Shown: positions 54,342 through 64,000 of the stretch, one piece after another
Numbering within the stretch: the first letter of the stretch is position 1
Layout: the number at the start of each line of letters is the position of its first letter
Assembly: GCA_963921195.1 (NCBI GenBank)
Contig: OY992538.1
Span: forward strand, 87,171,904 to 87,235,903
Length of the DNA stretch: 64,000 nucleotides
Source of the DNA: Pegoplata infirma
Taxonomy: Eukaryota; Arthropoda; Insecta; Diptera; Anthomyiidae
Direction of reading: 5' to 3'
Made by a program: the position numbers and the translations under genes
Notes under the pieces: model-generated
What the model was told of the DNA's origin: nothing
The model's database searches: none
Seen by the model: only the letters and a program-made list of their open reading frames with translations

Positions 54342-54663
54342 TACGCAACCATATACGATCATATATGAATACAATTGAACAGATCATATTATATATTACC
54401 TTATACGGCACCAGTGCACTGTGGCCGAATCACTGATCTAGCCGCTTAAGTCAAAATTAAAAAATTAAGATCGATAAATGTTTTTGCACTGAATCGTTTA
54501 CCTGTACTTTACACAACAAATTTACGTTTTTACTTTTGTTTTGCTTTCAATATTCGCACAGCTGTAAGCTGTCAAATATACATTTTCTGCAGCAAGTGTA
54601 TTAAAAGAATTTGGGGCCAACTACTCAGTGAGTTTTTCTTGACACTTTTAAGTCAATTGTTTA
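54342..54663. other. AT-rich DNA between two foldback elements
   Basis: Contains a CATATA(T/C)GATCATATATGAATAC-like stretch (54350-54370) that recurs at 58036-58110. No gene or splice acceptor with a serpin-like frame was found. Confidence 0.35.
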
Positions 54664-56021
54664 TGGGGCATTCCAGGCCAAATCACTCACTTTTAGACCC
54701 GACCCCTTTCGATTTGTTTTATTTTTGGATATGTTTTAGTACTTATTAAATGTAACTCGGACACCAATTTGCAGCCTTTTATTCTAAGATGATGTCGAGT
54801 AATCAATTTTTCAAAATGGCGATTTTTTAAAAAAATGAAAAAATTAAAATTTTCAATTAATTTTGACCAGTTAAAAATATAGATATCGTAAAAAAAGTTG
54901 GACAACGTTTTGTTGGTATTTAAATGTAGTTTTAGAAAAAAATATTAAACAAAAATATTCGAAGTAATTCTCACTTATTTTTTAACGTTTAAAAATTAAA
55001 ATCAACTTTTTGAAAAAGTCCGAAACCTTTGATTTATTTTTAAAAATGTCTAATAGTTCTACTCTAAATTGTGCAGCTTTTAAGCCATAATTCGAGATGT
55101 GATCGCAATTTGTTCTATTTTTTTTTTAATTTTTAAAACTGCACCTTTTATTTTTTGACTCTGGTTTATTTTATATGGTGCTCCAAAAAAATTAAATTGG
55201 TAGATACTGACCCTAACTTACCCTAGATCAGGCGCGGATCCAGGGGGGGGAGAATGGGATTTCTCCCCCCCCAAACCAATTTCAAAAAAAAAGGAAAGGA
55301 AAGGAAAGGAAAAAAAGAAAAAAAGGAAAGGAAAGAAAAAAAAAGAAAGGGAAAGGAACAAAAATATAAAGAAAATGACCAGGATGTAAAAAAATCCTAT
55401 GTGCCCTACACATAGCCTCTATCCTAAGGATTTTTTACATCCTTTGGATAAAATGTTTTAGACTTTAATAAATTGCAAATGAAAAACTTAAATGCTTATA
55501 GAGTCGTAGACATTTTCTAACCGAAAAACGTTCCTTACCATTTTCTAATGAAAATGTAATATCTAAAATATTTTTTATAGAAAAGTGATACAGAATTCTA
55601 GAATTTATCTTAAGAAAATATTTTGATACTTATTTGACTCTATATGTTTGATTAATAAATTATCTCAAATTTTAGGAAAAATGTCTGATAACTTTTCTAT
55701 TGATAAAATCCCACAGGAACTGAGAATTTTCCTATGAAAAAATGTTTCAGAATTAGGCAAAAAATTTTCTGGAAAAAATATTCTCAGAATCGGATAACAT
55801 TTTCTATAGAGAAATATTTTTCCGAATTTTAAAATTTTTCTATGAAAAACTTTTCAAGAATCTGATAGTTTTTCTATAGGAAATTTTTATCAAAATCTAT
55901 GATTTTTTTAGGGAAATGCTTTATTATACACAATTGAGATTTTTTGTATGAAAAATCTTTCAGAATCTGAAAATTTTTCTTTTGGAAGATTCTGAGAATT
56001 TTTCTATAAGATATTTGTCTA

Positions 56022-56669
56022 CACTCCTAAAAGTTTTACAGTTACTGTTTCACAGTCAAACAAATAGTTTTCGTTTTAGTTAATGTTAAAAGAAAATTCG
56101 TTTGTTTCACATACAAATATTCTAAACAATTTTTTGAACGTTTATTCAAATACATAACTGTCTTTTAAATAAAATTTTCCGTAAAGTTTGTTTTTTTTTT
56201 AGTTATTAAAAAAACAAACCACATTATTTTATTTGTCGTTTGTTATTTGTCAGTTATTTAAAAATTTCTAAAATTAGATTTTTTTTTTTTTTGAATTTGA
56301 AAATGAAATTTAGTTGCTGAAAATATAAGTAGCTTGTGGCACAGAGGGTAGCGTGCTGGGCTATCAGCCAGAAATTATGAGTTCGGTTCTGCTCAGGTTC
56401 GAAGTTTTTTAAAATTATTTCTAAAAAAATAAATAAAAATGAATGTAAATTTCCGTTATTTTAACCGTTTTTTCCGTAAAATTTTGTCAATCATTTTTTA
56501 CGGATTTTTAAGTTATTTTTACGGATTTCAACAGTTATTAATTAAAGTTTAAAAATAACTGAGAAATGTTTTTGTTTTAAATGAAATGTAAGTAGTCCGT
56601 TTTTTAAATAAAGTTTCATTTGTTTCAAACGTATTTTCTGTTGAATTTACTTACATAATATTTTAAGTG
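56022..56669. mobile_element. MITE with TA target inside E2
   Basis: TA+CACTCCTAAAAGTTTTACA ... ATATTTTAAGTG+TA. AACAAACGAAAAT-type and GTTATTTTTACGG repeats lie inside. It carries a tRNA-like stretch at 56332-56404. Confidence 0.65.
56332..56404 (+). repeat. Weak tRNA-like sequence
   Basis: GTGGCACAGAGGGTAGCG resembles an A-box/D-arm, CTGG-GCTATCAG-CCAG an anticodon arm, and GAGTTCGGTTCT a B-box. The T-arm and acceptor stems are poor. Perhaps a tRNA-derived repeat captured by the MITE. Confidence 0.3.
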
Positions 56670-58997
56670 TATGATAGGATTTTTGTTTTAAATAGTTTCT
56701 AATAATTATTTTCTATATGAAAAATGTTTTAGAATCTAATTGCCTTAGAAATCGTTAGATGGCTTTAAAACAGTAAAATTTTTTATTTAAAATTGCTATA
56801 AAATTTAAGATTTTATTTTTAGAAAAGTTTAATAAAATTTCTCCATAAAATGTTTTAGAAACTGATCATATTTTCAGGATCTGAGTATTTTTGTTTGTAT
56901 ACGAAAAATTTCTTAGAATCTGAGAATTACTGTTAAAATGCGAATTATTTCAGAGATTTTTTTTAGAAAGAAATTATTTCTATAGAAAAAAGTTTTAAAA
57001 CCTGAGACTTTTTTTATAAGAAAAGTGTTGATTTTCTACAGAAAGTACGATCGTAGAATTGAAGAACTTTTTTATATCAAAGGGTTTTAAAATCTGAACA
57101 TTTTTCTAAATGGAAAAATCTCAGAAATGTATTATTTTTTCTATATAATTTTTTTTTTCAAATAAAAGAGTTTTTCTGTAGTAAAAATAATTTAACATCT
57201 GAGAAATTTTGTGAAGGAGACATGTAGGAATCTACTTTATAATTTTTTTTTTTCGGAATATTGGACTTTTAGTATCATTATTTTTTTTTTGTTTTTTTAA
57301 ATAAAAAGTTTTCGCTTTTATTCACAGTTGTGATTGGCTTTAACTGTCATACGCCAATTTTTATAACTGTAAAGTTATAACATTAAATCTGCATCAAAAT
57401 TCAATTTTAGTCTCGAGAGCAGGTCTTAAAATTTTTTAATCTTTTTGTTGGTTTGTATAGAAAAATGTTGATGTTATGACTGTTCAATCATAAAAATGGG
57501 TTTATGAGTGCAATAGTCAGTCATTACTGTGAATAAGCCCGTTTTTTTTACTATAAACAGTCCTATTTATAAAGTGAATGCCGTTATCAGGTTCCCTTGT
57601 GAATTTTTTTAATAAAGAAAAATTCCCCCCCCAATTCCGGAACCGCGCCTGATTTTGATACTATACAGTTTATTCTTGAAAAATTCGTACAGTTAAAAAA
57701 AAGGTATTTTTTGGGGTTTTAATTTGTTACACTCAATATTTAAAATATCAACAAATATTTAAAACTACTTGCTCTAAAAAACGATTGCTTTCGGGACAAT
57801 TTCAAACAAAAATCATTGATTCTGGAATGTTAAGTAGAACCGGTTGCAGGGTAATATGATGCGTTCTGGAACCGATTTTTTTGGAACAGAAAATTTTGCT
57901 GGGTATAGTTCAAATGTAATTAGATGACAAGTATTTTTCATATTGTATTTTGCTAACATGTTTTAAATTAATGCTAAAAATGCCTGCATTTTCAACACCC
58001 TTTTAAAATCTCTACCCGGCTAAAAATGAATTGTATATGAGCATATATGAATACATCTGACAATACATCATTAATTCGAAAACATATATGATCATATATA
58101 AACATATATTCAGCACCTTAATAGGAAGGCATTACAGAATTATGATGTGGAGTCAACATCATAATTCTGTAATCACTTGAATTAAAACTTAACTTAAAAT
58201 ACCAAAAAATTGCGAAAACAGAAAAAAATTCATATTTTTCCTTGTAATCCGTTTTTTAAACCATGCTAAACGCCTTACCCATTTCCGATCGTCCTAAATT
58301 TTTGTGAGACGTATTTTTACCTCGAAATGAATATACATATCTAGGGTAAGTTAGGGTCAATATCTACCAATTTATTTTTTTTGGAGCACCATATAAAATA
58401 AATCAGAGCCAAAAAATAAAAGGTGCAATTTTAAAAATGAAAAAAAAAAAAAATAGAAAAAATTGTGATCACATCTCGAATTATAGCTTAATAGTTGCGT
58501 AATTTAGAGTAGAATTTTTATAGTTTTTTACAAAAAAATCTAAGGTTTCGGACTTTTTCAAAAAGTCGATTTTAATTTTTAAACGTCAAAAAATAAATGA
58601 TAATTACTTCGAATAATTTTTTCATATTTTTTTTCAAAAACTACATTTAAATACCAACAAAACGTTGTCCAACTTTTTTTAAAATATCTATACACTGCGA
58701 ATCACATCAATAAGGAATCGAGTTTTTCACTTTTTAATCGAATAAGCGGAAAAATATAAAAAAATTGCACTAATAAAGACCATTATATAGCTAATAATTT
58801 CAAATAATAACAATAATCAAAAGACTGAAAAACGTCCTTTAAAAAAATATCTTTCCGCAACTTGTTAAAAAATCACTATTTTTTTTGAATCACTTGAATA
58901 AGGAATTTTGGAATTCAGACCAAGTAGGACCTAAATCCAATTTGTAATGAATGGCAATCCCTCAAACAATAAAAACAAAACAATTTTGATTCGAATT

Positions 58998-59220
58998 TTA
59001 ATAAAAATGGGACTCATAAAGCTCTTAGCTCTTCCGAAAAGGAAAAAGAACTGACTTTGAAGTCCAAAGTGCTAAAGGTCGTTTAAATCGCGGAAATAAT
59101 AGAGAGGGGAAAAACTGCTGTATGCAATTATCTAAATAACATTCAGAACTATGGAAAAAACACGAATGGGCGAACTAAAATGGCTACAACAGAACGAGAT
59201 AGACAAAAATTTTTAGAATT
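58998..59220 (+). pseudogene. Tc1/Tc3-like transposase N-terminus, inverted copy
   Basis: The plus-strand frame reads GTHKALSSSEKEKE, a stop, then IAEIIERGKTAVCNYLNN, YGKNTNGRTKMATTERDRQK. This is the helix-turn-helix plus GRPR-like linker of Tc1/Tc3 transposases (initiation-site binding half). An in-frame TAA breaks it. It is the mirror copy of the one at 59660-59970 on the minus strand. Confidence 0.75.
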
Positions 59221-59370
59221 CCCCCAAATTCTACGCCGACACCTTTCAAAATTCTCAAAGAAATTGGCGTTAATGCGAGTATTTGTACAGTCCATCAAGT
59301 TTTAAAATTAAATGAGCTCATAGTCTGTGGAAAATTGCAAAAAAAAGCCACCCCTTAATTGCAAACTTAA

Positions 59371-59970
59371 GACGCATCGATGGTAACGTAAGGAACAGTG
59401 ATGATGCCACAGTAGAATATCGCACCCCATACCATAACGACACCTTCTATGATCTGTCTGCAATGAAAAACTGTTTTTACTGTTTCAAAGCACCGAAAAC
59501 AATTGTATCCATCTAATGCAACGGTATTATTTTTTTTTTTTCGTCGGAATAATTACTTTAAAAAATTACTCAGACCATGTCATTGTATTCCTGGCGAGTT
59601 TAAGCATTTAGCAATTAATTTTTGCGTAATTTTCGACGAGTTATGAACTCAATTGACTTTTAAACGTGACGGACTGTACAAATACTCGCATTAACGCCAC
59701 TTTCTTTGAGAATTTTGAAAGGTGTCGGCGTAGAATTTAGGGGAATTCTAAAAATTTTTGTCTATCTCGTTCTGTTGTAGCCATTTTAGTTCGCCCATTC
59801 ATGTTTTTTCCATAGTTCTGAATGTTATTTAGATAATTGCATACAGCAGTTTTCCCCCTCTCTATTATTTCCGCGATTTCAACGACCTTTAGCACTTTGG
59901 ACTTCAAAGTCAGTTCTTTTTCCTTTTCGGAAGAGCTAAGAGCTTTATGAGTCCCATTTTTATTAAAAAT
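59371..59970 (-). pseudogene. Tc1/Tc3-like transposase remnant
   Basis: Minus strand: the N-terminal DNA-binding half lies at about 59970-59660 (same residues as the plus-strand copy), and further on (about 59450-59373) the frame reads EGVVMVWGAIFYCGIITVPY, the well-known V-M-V-W-G block of the Tc1/mariner DDE domain. The C-terminal acidic residue region is replaced by the inverted copy of the N-terminus, so no active transposase is possible. It is inferred to be an old insertion that formed a foldback by internal inversion. Confidence 0.75.
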
Positions 59971-60309
59971 CGAATCAAAATTGTTTTGTTTTTTTTGTTT
60001 GAGGGATTGCTATTCATTACAAATTGGATTTAGGTCCTACTTGGTCTGAATTCCAAAATTCCTTATTCAAGTGATTCAAAAAAAATTTGTGATTTTTTAA
60101 CAAGTTGCGAAAAAATATTTTTTTAAAGGACTTTTTTCAGTCTTTTGATTATTGTTATTAATTGACATTATTAGCTAGGTAATGGTCTTTATTAGCGCAT
60201 TTTTTTATATTTTTCCGCTTATTCGTTATAAAGATATATTTGATCAAAAAGTGAAAAAATCGATTCCTTATTGATGTGATTCGCAGTGTATTTTTTAATG
60301 GTCAAAATT

Positions 60310-60660
60310 ACCCTAGTAAAAATATTATGCTAATTTTACTAAATAGATCTAATTTGATCCGTAAAATGGTTGTACCAAATAATATCTAATTCTATTACTT
60401 TAGATCAAAAAATATAAAAATTGATACAATTTGATACTGAATTTGGTCAAATCTAATTATATCAAATTGATCTTATAATATCTATTTTTATACAATTTAA
60501 TGAGCAAAACCAAAATACGAGCAATATCTAACCGTATAAAGTGGATCAACCGTATCAAAATGATAGATATAATTTTATATAAATTTATACGAAAGCATAT
60601 TAATTCATATAAGATTGTATCAAATTATATATGATTATATCAGAAAATTTTTACTTGGGT
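60310..60660. mobile_element. 351-bp MITE with AATT duplication
   Basis: ACCCTAGTAAAAAT at the left, ATTTTTACTTGGGT at the right, flanked by AATT (60306-60309, 60661-60664). ATC(T)AATTTGATC/TATCAAATT words fill it. The intact B arms (for example 20140) show the empty site. Confidence 0.75.
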
Positions 60661-60864
60661 AATTAAAAATTTTAATTTTTTAATTTTTTTGACAAAATCG
60701 CCATTTTGAAAAATTGATTACTAAACACCATCTTGAAATAAAAGGCTGAAAATTGGTGTCCAAGTTGCATTTAATAAGTACTAAAACATATCCAAAAATA
60801 AAATAAATCAAAAGGGGTGGGGTCTTAAAGTGAGTGATTTGGCTTGGAATGCCCCATATGTATA

Positions 60865-61392
60865 CACTAAAAAAAAAAAACGTTGTAAAATTACAAGAAA
60901 AACTTGTAACTTTTTTTGTTTGCTACCTCCTATTTGACAAAAACTCCTAGTTTTTTTACAAGCTTTTTACCAATAAAATTGTAAATTTACCAATTTTTTG
61001 ACACGATAAAATTTACAAGGAGTTTTCGTATTTTAACTAGATTTTTTGCTACCTTTTATTTCACGAGAATTCCTAGTAATTTTACAAGCTTTTTACCTAA
61101 AATTTTGTAATTTTACAAGCTTTTTACCAATAAAATTTGTAAATTTACAGTTTTTGGGCGCAATTAAAATTACAAGGAATTCTCGTAAATTTACTTGATT
61201 TTTTTTTGTAAAATTATCTTGGAAATTTGTAAAATTACAAAAAAATAAATTGTAAAATTACAAAAAAAAAAAAAAAATTAAATTTCGATCCAATTTTTTT
61301 TGTTAAAAAACAGGGAAAACTGTCAAATATTGGTAAAATGGGATTACGAGACTTTTCCTAGTAATTTGACAAAGTTTTTTTTTTGCTTGTAT
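60865..61392. mobile_element. MITE of the TTGTAAAATTACAAG family
   Basis: TA+CACTAAAAAAAA at the left, and the same TTACCAATAAAATTGTAAATTTAC blocks as 36082-36584. The right end is uncertain. Confidence 0.55.
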
Positions 61393-61515
61393 AAAAGTTT
61401 GAAATCATCTTTATAAAATTTTTCAATGTCATCAAGTTTGTTTAATTTTTATTAATAATAAAAATTAATTATTTATTCGACCTTTAATTGTGCAATGAAA
61501 TAGAGTTTTTTTCAG

Positions 61516-61968
61516 TTCGAGGCCAATTTCCCCATTATGAATTAACATATTAAGTACTTATGTTAACTCTACTTTCTTTATTATGATCTTCTCCTATTAA
61601 ATACTCATAGAGTTTTACCTTCAAAAAAATTTTCAGGAATGAATTTACAATCGTTTCGGGGATTTTCCAATTTCCCCATCATCAGAATTCTTTAGAAAAT
61701 TAGGTAATACTGTTAGTGTACAAACATTAAATATTCATATTCATATTTATTTCAACCTAGCGAGAAATAAATAAAAAAGAACAATGATTTCGAAATTTGA
61801 CCAGTATACCAAACCAAATACAATTGAAAGCATGTTGAAATTATTATAATTTTTTTTTTTGAAAGCTAAAACTCTTTGAGTATTAAATAGGAGAATATCC
61901 TAATAAAGAAAGTAGAGTTAACATAAGTAATTTTTATGTTAATTCATAATGGGGAAATTGGCCTCGAA
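61516..61968. repeat. Inverted repeat, 120-bp arms
   Basis: TTCGAGGCCAATTTCCCCAT at the left against ATGGGGAAATTGGCCTCGAA at the right; arms include AAGTAGAGTTAACATAAGTA. The spacer of about 230 bp is unrecognised. Confidence 0.82.
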
Positions 61969-62249
61969 CTTGAATAAATTCTATTTTATTTTTCAATATC
62001 TTTAAGACATAAATTTATTTGGTAAAAGTTTGAAAAAAATATTTTTTTTTGTAAAAAAAATGTGAAACTTTTTAAAACATTTAAAAAAAAAATGAATTGA
62101 TAAATTTTGATTAAATTTTTACTTGACACAATTAAAATAAAAACTTAACTTAAATAAAAGAAAAATTTTGAGTAAAGTTTTAATTGTGTCAATTAAAAAT
62201 TTGCTAAAATTTGTTGGCATACATTTAAAAAATTTTTATTAAAAGTTTA
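61969..62249. other. AT-rich DNA, no gene seen
   Basis: Poly-A/T rich with local inverted words (TTTAATTGTGTCAATTAAA). Nothing coding is recognised. Confidence 0.3.
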
Positions 62250-62257
62250 CTCAATAC

Positions 62258-62801
62258 TAGAGATGGGCGCGTGAGTGATATTTGACTCACACTCACTCAC
62301 GCTCACGACAGGAATTTTTGAATCACGCACACTCACTCACGACCATTTTTTTTTTACTCACACTCACTCACAATCACGTGAATAAATTCAATACAACTCA
62401 CACTCACGTGCACTCACGTAAGCTTCACTCACACTCACGTTGACTCACTCTCACGAAACTCTTATTTATAAAAAAAATATTCAAAAACTAAAATTTCAAA
62501 AATCTTTCAAATTTTTAAGCAAAATTTAAACTTCAGCGAAATTTTACATTTTTTTTTGTTTTTTTAAGCCAAATTTTACAATTTTTTGTTGCTTTTTTTG
62601 GTACGAAAGGAAATATGAACAGCAAATAAATCACGCAAACTCACGCAAAAAAATCGATTCACGCACACTCACTTACGCAATTTTTTCCCCACTCACACTC
62701 ACTCACAATAACGTGAGTAAAATTGAATTCAATCACACTCACGCGTGATCACGCGTTAATCACGTGAATCACGCTCTAATCTGCTCATGTGCCCATCTCT
62801 A
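62258..62801. mobile_element. hAT-type MITE, TAGAGATGGGC TIR, CTCAC-rich
   Basis: TAGAGATGGGC at the left, GCCCATCTCTA at the right, exact 8-bp duplication CTCAATAC (62250-62257, 62802-62809). Both subterminal zones are packed with ACTCACACTCACTCACG repeats. Confidence 0.92.
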
Positions 62802-62969
62802 CTCAATACTATTAAATCGTTTACTGGTGCAAAGTTGAGTAATTTTTTACTTAATAGTACTAAAAATTTACTCAATTTTTTTTTTCTGTGTAGCAGAATA
62901 CTTTTGTTGTACATATTTGGTCTCATTCAAATACAAATTTTTGTTGCACAGTAAAATGTTAACTACAAA

Positions 62970-63610
62970 CAAGTAAGAGAGTTAAATTCGGCTGTGCCGA
63001 ATTTTTTTTACCCTCCAACATAAAAAAATCCAGGTGTGTTTTCTTTTTTTTTTTGGGGGTCGGTATTTGTAATTGGGGGGGGGGGGGGGGGGGAATTTCC
63101 TCTCTAATATGTGTTTAAAAAATAAGATGCTTTTTACACAAAAGAAATACAATTTTATCATGATAAAAAAAAATGTTTTATTACACGCCCATTGGGGGCG
63201 TGAAAAAACGACATTTTCTAATTCTCTGGATCCAAGTGCAGGACTTTGAACTTCTTGTAGCATAAAAATGTTGCATTTGTTAAACAAAAACACAAAAAGT
63301 CACGTAAAAAAAAAATGATATTTTTCAGAGGTTGGTTTAGTTCTTCAAGGGGAAACTTTTTCCCCTGGTCCGATTTTGCTCATTTACGAACTTAACGTGC
63401 CTATTAACATAAGACATATTTGTGCCAAATGTCGAGAGTCTAGCTCTTTTCTTTTGGACTGCATCGTGTTAACTACAGACGAACAGACGGACGGACGGTC
63501 GGACGGACAGACGGACAGACGGACGGACATCGCTAAAATGTCTTAGAATCGATCACTGATCATAAATATATATACTTTATGGGGTCCTAGACCGATATTT
63601 TGATGCCTTA
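62970..63610. repeat. Dispersed 'TATACCCTCC' repeat, last copy
   Basis: ATTCGGCTGTGCCGAAT head, TTTACCCTCCAACATAA, a poly-G run at 63075-63093, an expanded GACGGACGGACGGTCGG core (63484-63530) and CTTTATGGGGTCCTAGACCG near the end. Confidence 0.75.
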
Positions 63611-63790
63611 TTTCCGAAATGGGTTTACTATGAAAATAATTTGCAAATGTAGGAGGCACCTAAGACAACAAAACTTACAATTTTTTGTTTTTCTTTTTAT
63701 TTATTTTTTTTACTAATTTAATTTTAGAAAGAAATCAAAGAACATACGGCATAACTAATTTTTATTTTTTTTTTTTTATATATCATACAG

Positions 63791-63924
63791 CCCTCGTTAT
63801 GGTGGAAATGTGTTTTATTTCATTGGATTTACCGAAAGAATTTACTGTTGATCATTCATTTTATTATATTCTTAAAACTGAACAAAATTGGCCAATTTTT
63901 ATGGGAAAAGTAGAAAATATTTAA
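63791..63924 (+). CDS. Serpin C-terminal (reactive-loop) exon 6
   Basis: Forty-three codons after two joining bases (CC), ended by TAA. The loop LVMVEMCFISLDLPK leads into EFTVDHSFYYILKT, then WPIFMGKVENI. F-T-V-D-H-x-F and F-M-G-K-V are textbook serpin C-terminal motifs. The acceptor is TTTTATATATCATACAG after a long T tract. Junction G would give GCC (Ala), landing at about P12 of the loop. Alignment places P1 at Leu of S-L-D or close to it. FISL-x-x-P-K and FTVD are shared with exon 5. It has its own AATAAA 26 bases after the stop. More cassettes may lie beyond the window. Confidence 0.93.
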
Positions 63925-63949
63925 ATAATGAATTGATTTTTATGAATAT

Positions 63950-63955
63950 AATAAA
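63950..63955 (+). promoter_or_regulatory. Polyadenylation signal AATAAA of exon 6
   Basis: AATAAA 26 bases after the stop codon of exon 6. Confidence 0.65.
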
Positions 63956-64000
63956 CTTTGGTTAGTTAAGCAACCAAATTAATTACATACGTGTATTTTT

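Larger units (their letters stand above)
55229..57780. mobile_element. hAT-like element E2, right end truncated
   Basis: CAGGCGCGGATCCAGGGGGG at the left, then CTCCCCCCC. The interior TTTTTCTATA(G)GAAAA repeats match E1. At 57643-57651 it reaches CGCGCCTG, but similarity to E1 (23205-23260) continues past this, so the true right end is missing and no target duplication is found. Confidence 0.7.
58693..60288 (-). mobile_element. Tc1/Tc3-like transposon, decayed, foldback form
   Basis: CACTGCGAATCACATCAATA at the left and its reverse complement at the right, each next to TA (58691-58692, 60289-60290); 1596 bp, the usual Tc1 size. Complementary arms extend several hundred bases, so the 5' half of the transposase is present on both strands. 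Confidence 0.88.
54664..60856. mobile_element. Foldback element B3, split by several insertions
   Basis: TGGGGCATTCCAGGCCAAAT at the left, GGCTTGGAATGCCCCA at the right. Arms match B1/B2. Interrupted by hAT-like E2 (55229 on), Tc1-like (58693-60288) and a MITE (60310-60660); 57886-58160 mixes B interior with other fragments. Confidence 0.8.

Overview
This is AT-rich, intron-poor-looking DNA from an insect, most likely a higher (calyptrate-type) fly. Arguments: spliceosomal 3' splice sites and AATAAA signals, TA- and 8-bp-duplicating DNA transposons, a jockey/CR1-like retrotransposon, a Helitron, and the dispersed 'TATACCCTCCA / GTCCGTCTGTC' repeat type common in dipteran introns. The species call is inference. 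No bacterial-type gene is present.

The only host coding sequence I can support is a set of six short, same-strand (+) exons that each encode the C-terminal end of a serpin: reactive-centre loop (RCL), then a F-x-V-D/N-x-x-F core, then a F-x-G-x-V-type last strand. They lie at 2689-2810, 23910-24046, 34949-35085, 45688-45827, 46475-46611 and 63791-63924. Every one has a pyrimidine-rich tract plus AG, every one begins with exactly two bases that complete a codon (identical phase), and every one ends in its own stop; four are followed by a near AATAAA. No serpin body exon is visible. The simplest reading is a serpin gene whose body lies 5' of the window and whose reactive loop is chosen from a >61 kb cassette of alternative terminal exons. 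This architecture is known for Manduca serpin-1, Drosophila Spn42Da and mosquito SRPN10, but here it is stretched out by transposons.

Everything else is intron filled with mobile DNA, much of it nested: 3.4-6.6 kb, dispersed 'TATACCCTCC' repeats and a GGGGCATTCCA foldback element; 7.0-20.3 kb, a foldback element holding a Helitron, which in turn holds another foldback element and a young non-autonomous LTR element; 21.0-23.4 kb, a hAT element with a retrotransposon RNase H fragment; 25.6-27.6 kb, a second GGGGCATTCCA element; 30.0-34.4 kb, a dispersed repeat holding a CCCAGCAAAA element and a second Helitron-like element with a 16-bp satellite; 36.6-38.1 kb, a hAT nest; 38.3-42.3 kb, a third GGGGCATTCCA element with a near-perfect internal inverted repeat; 42.6-44.7 kb, a foldback and a hAT; 46-47.1 kb, small MITEs; 47.1-54.3 kb, a long foldback split by a 903-codon non-LTR ORF and a hAT; 54.7-60.9 kb, a foldback element split by a hAT-like element, a Tc1-like element and a MITE; 60.9-63.6 kb, more MITEs and a dispersed repeat. 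Target-site duplications allow many insertions to be ordered in time.

The serpin exons are the only segments that look under coding constraint; the transposons presumably act only as spacers, although their strong inverted repeats could influence RNA folding between the competing exons.
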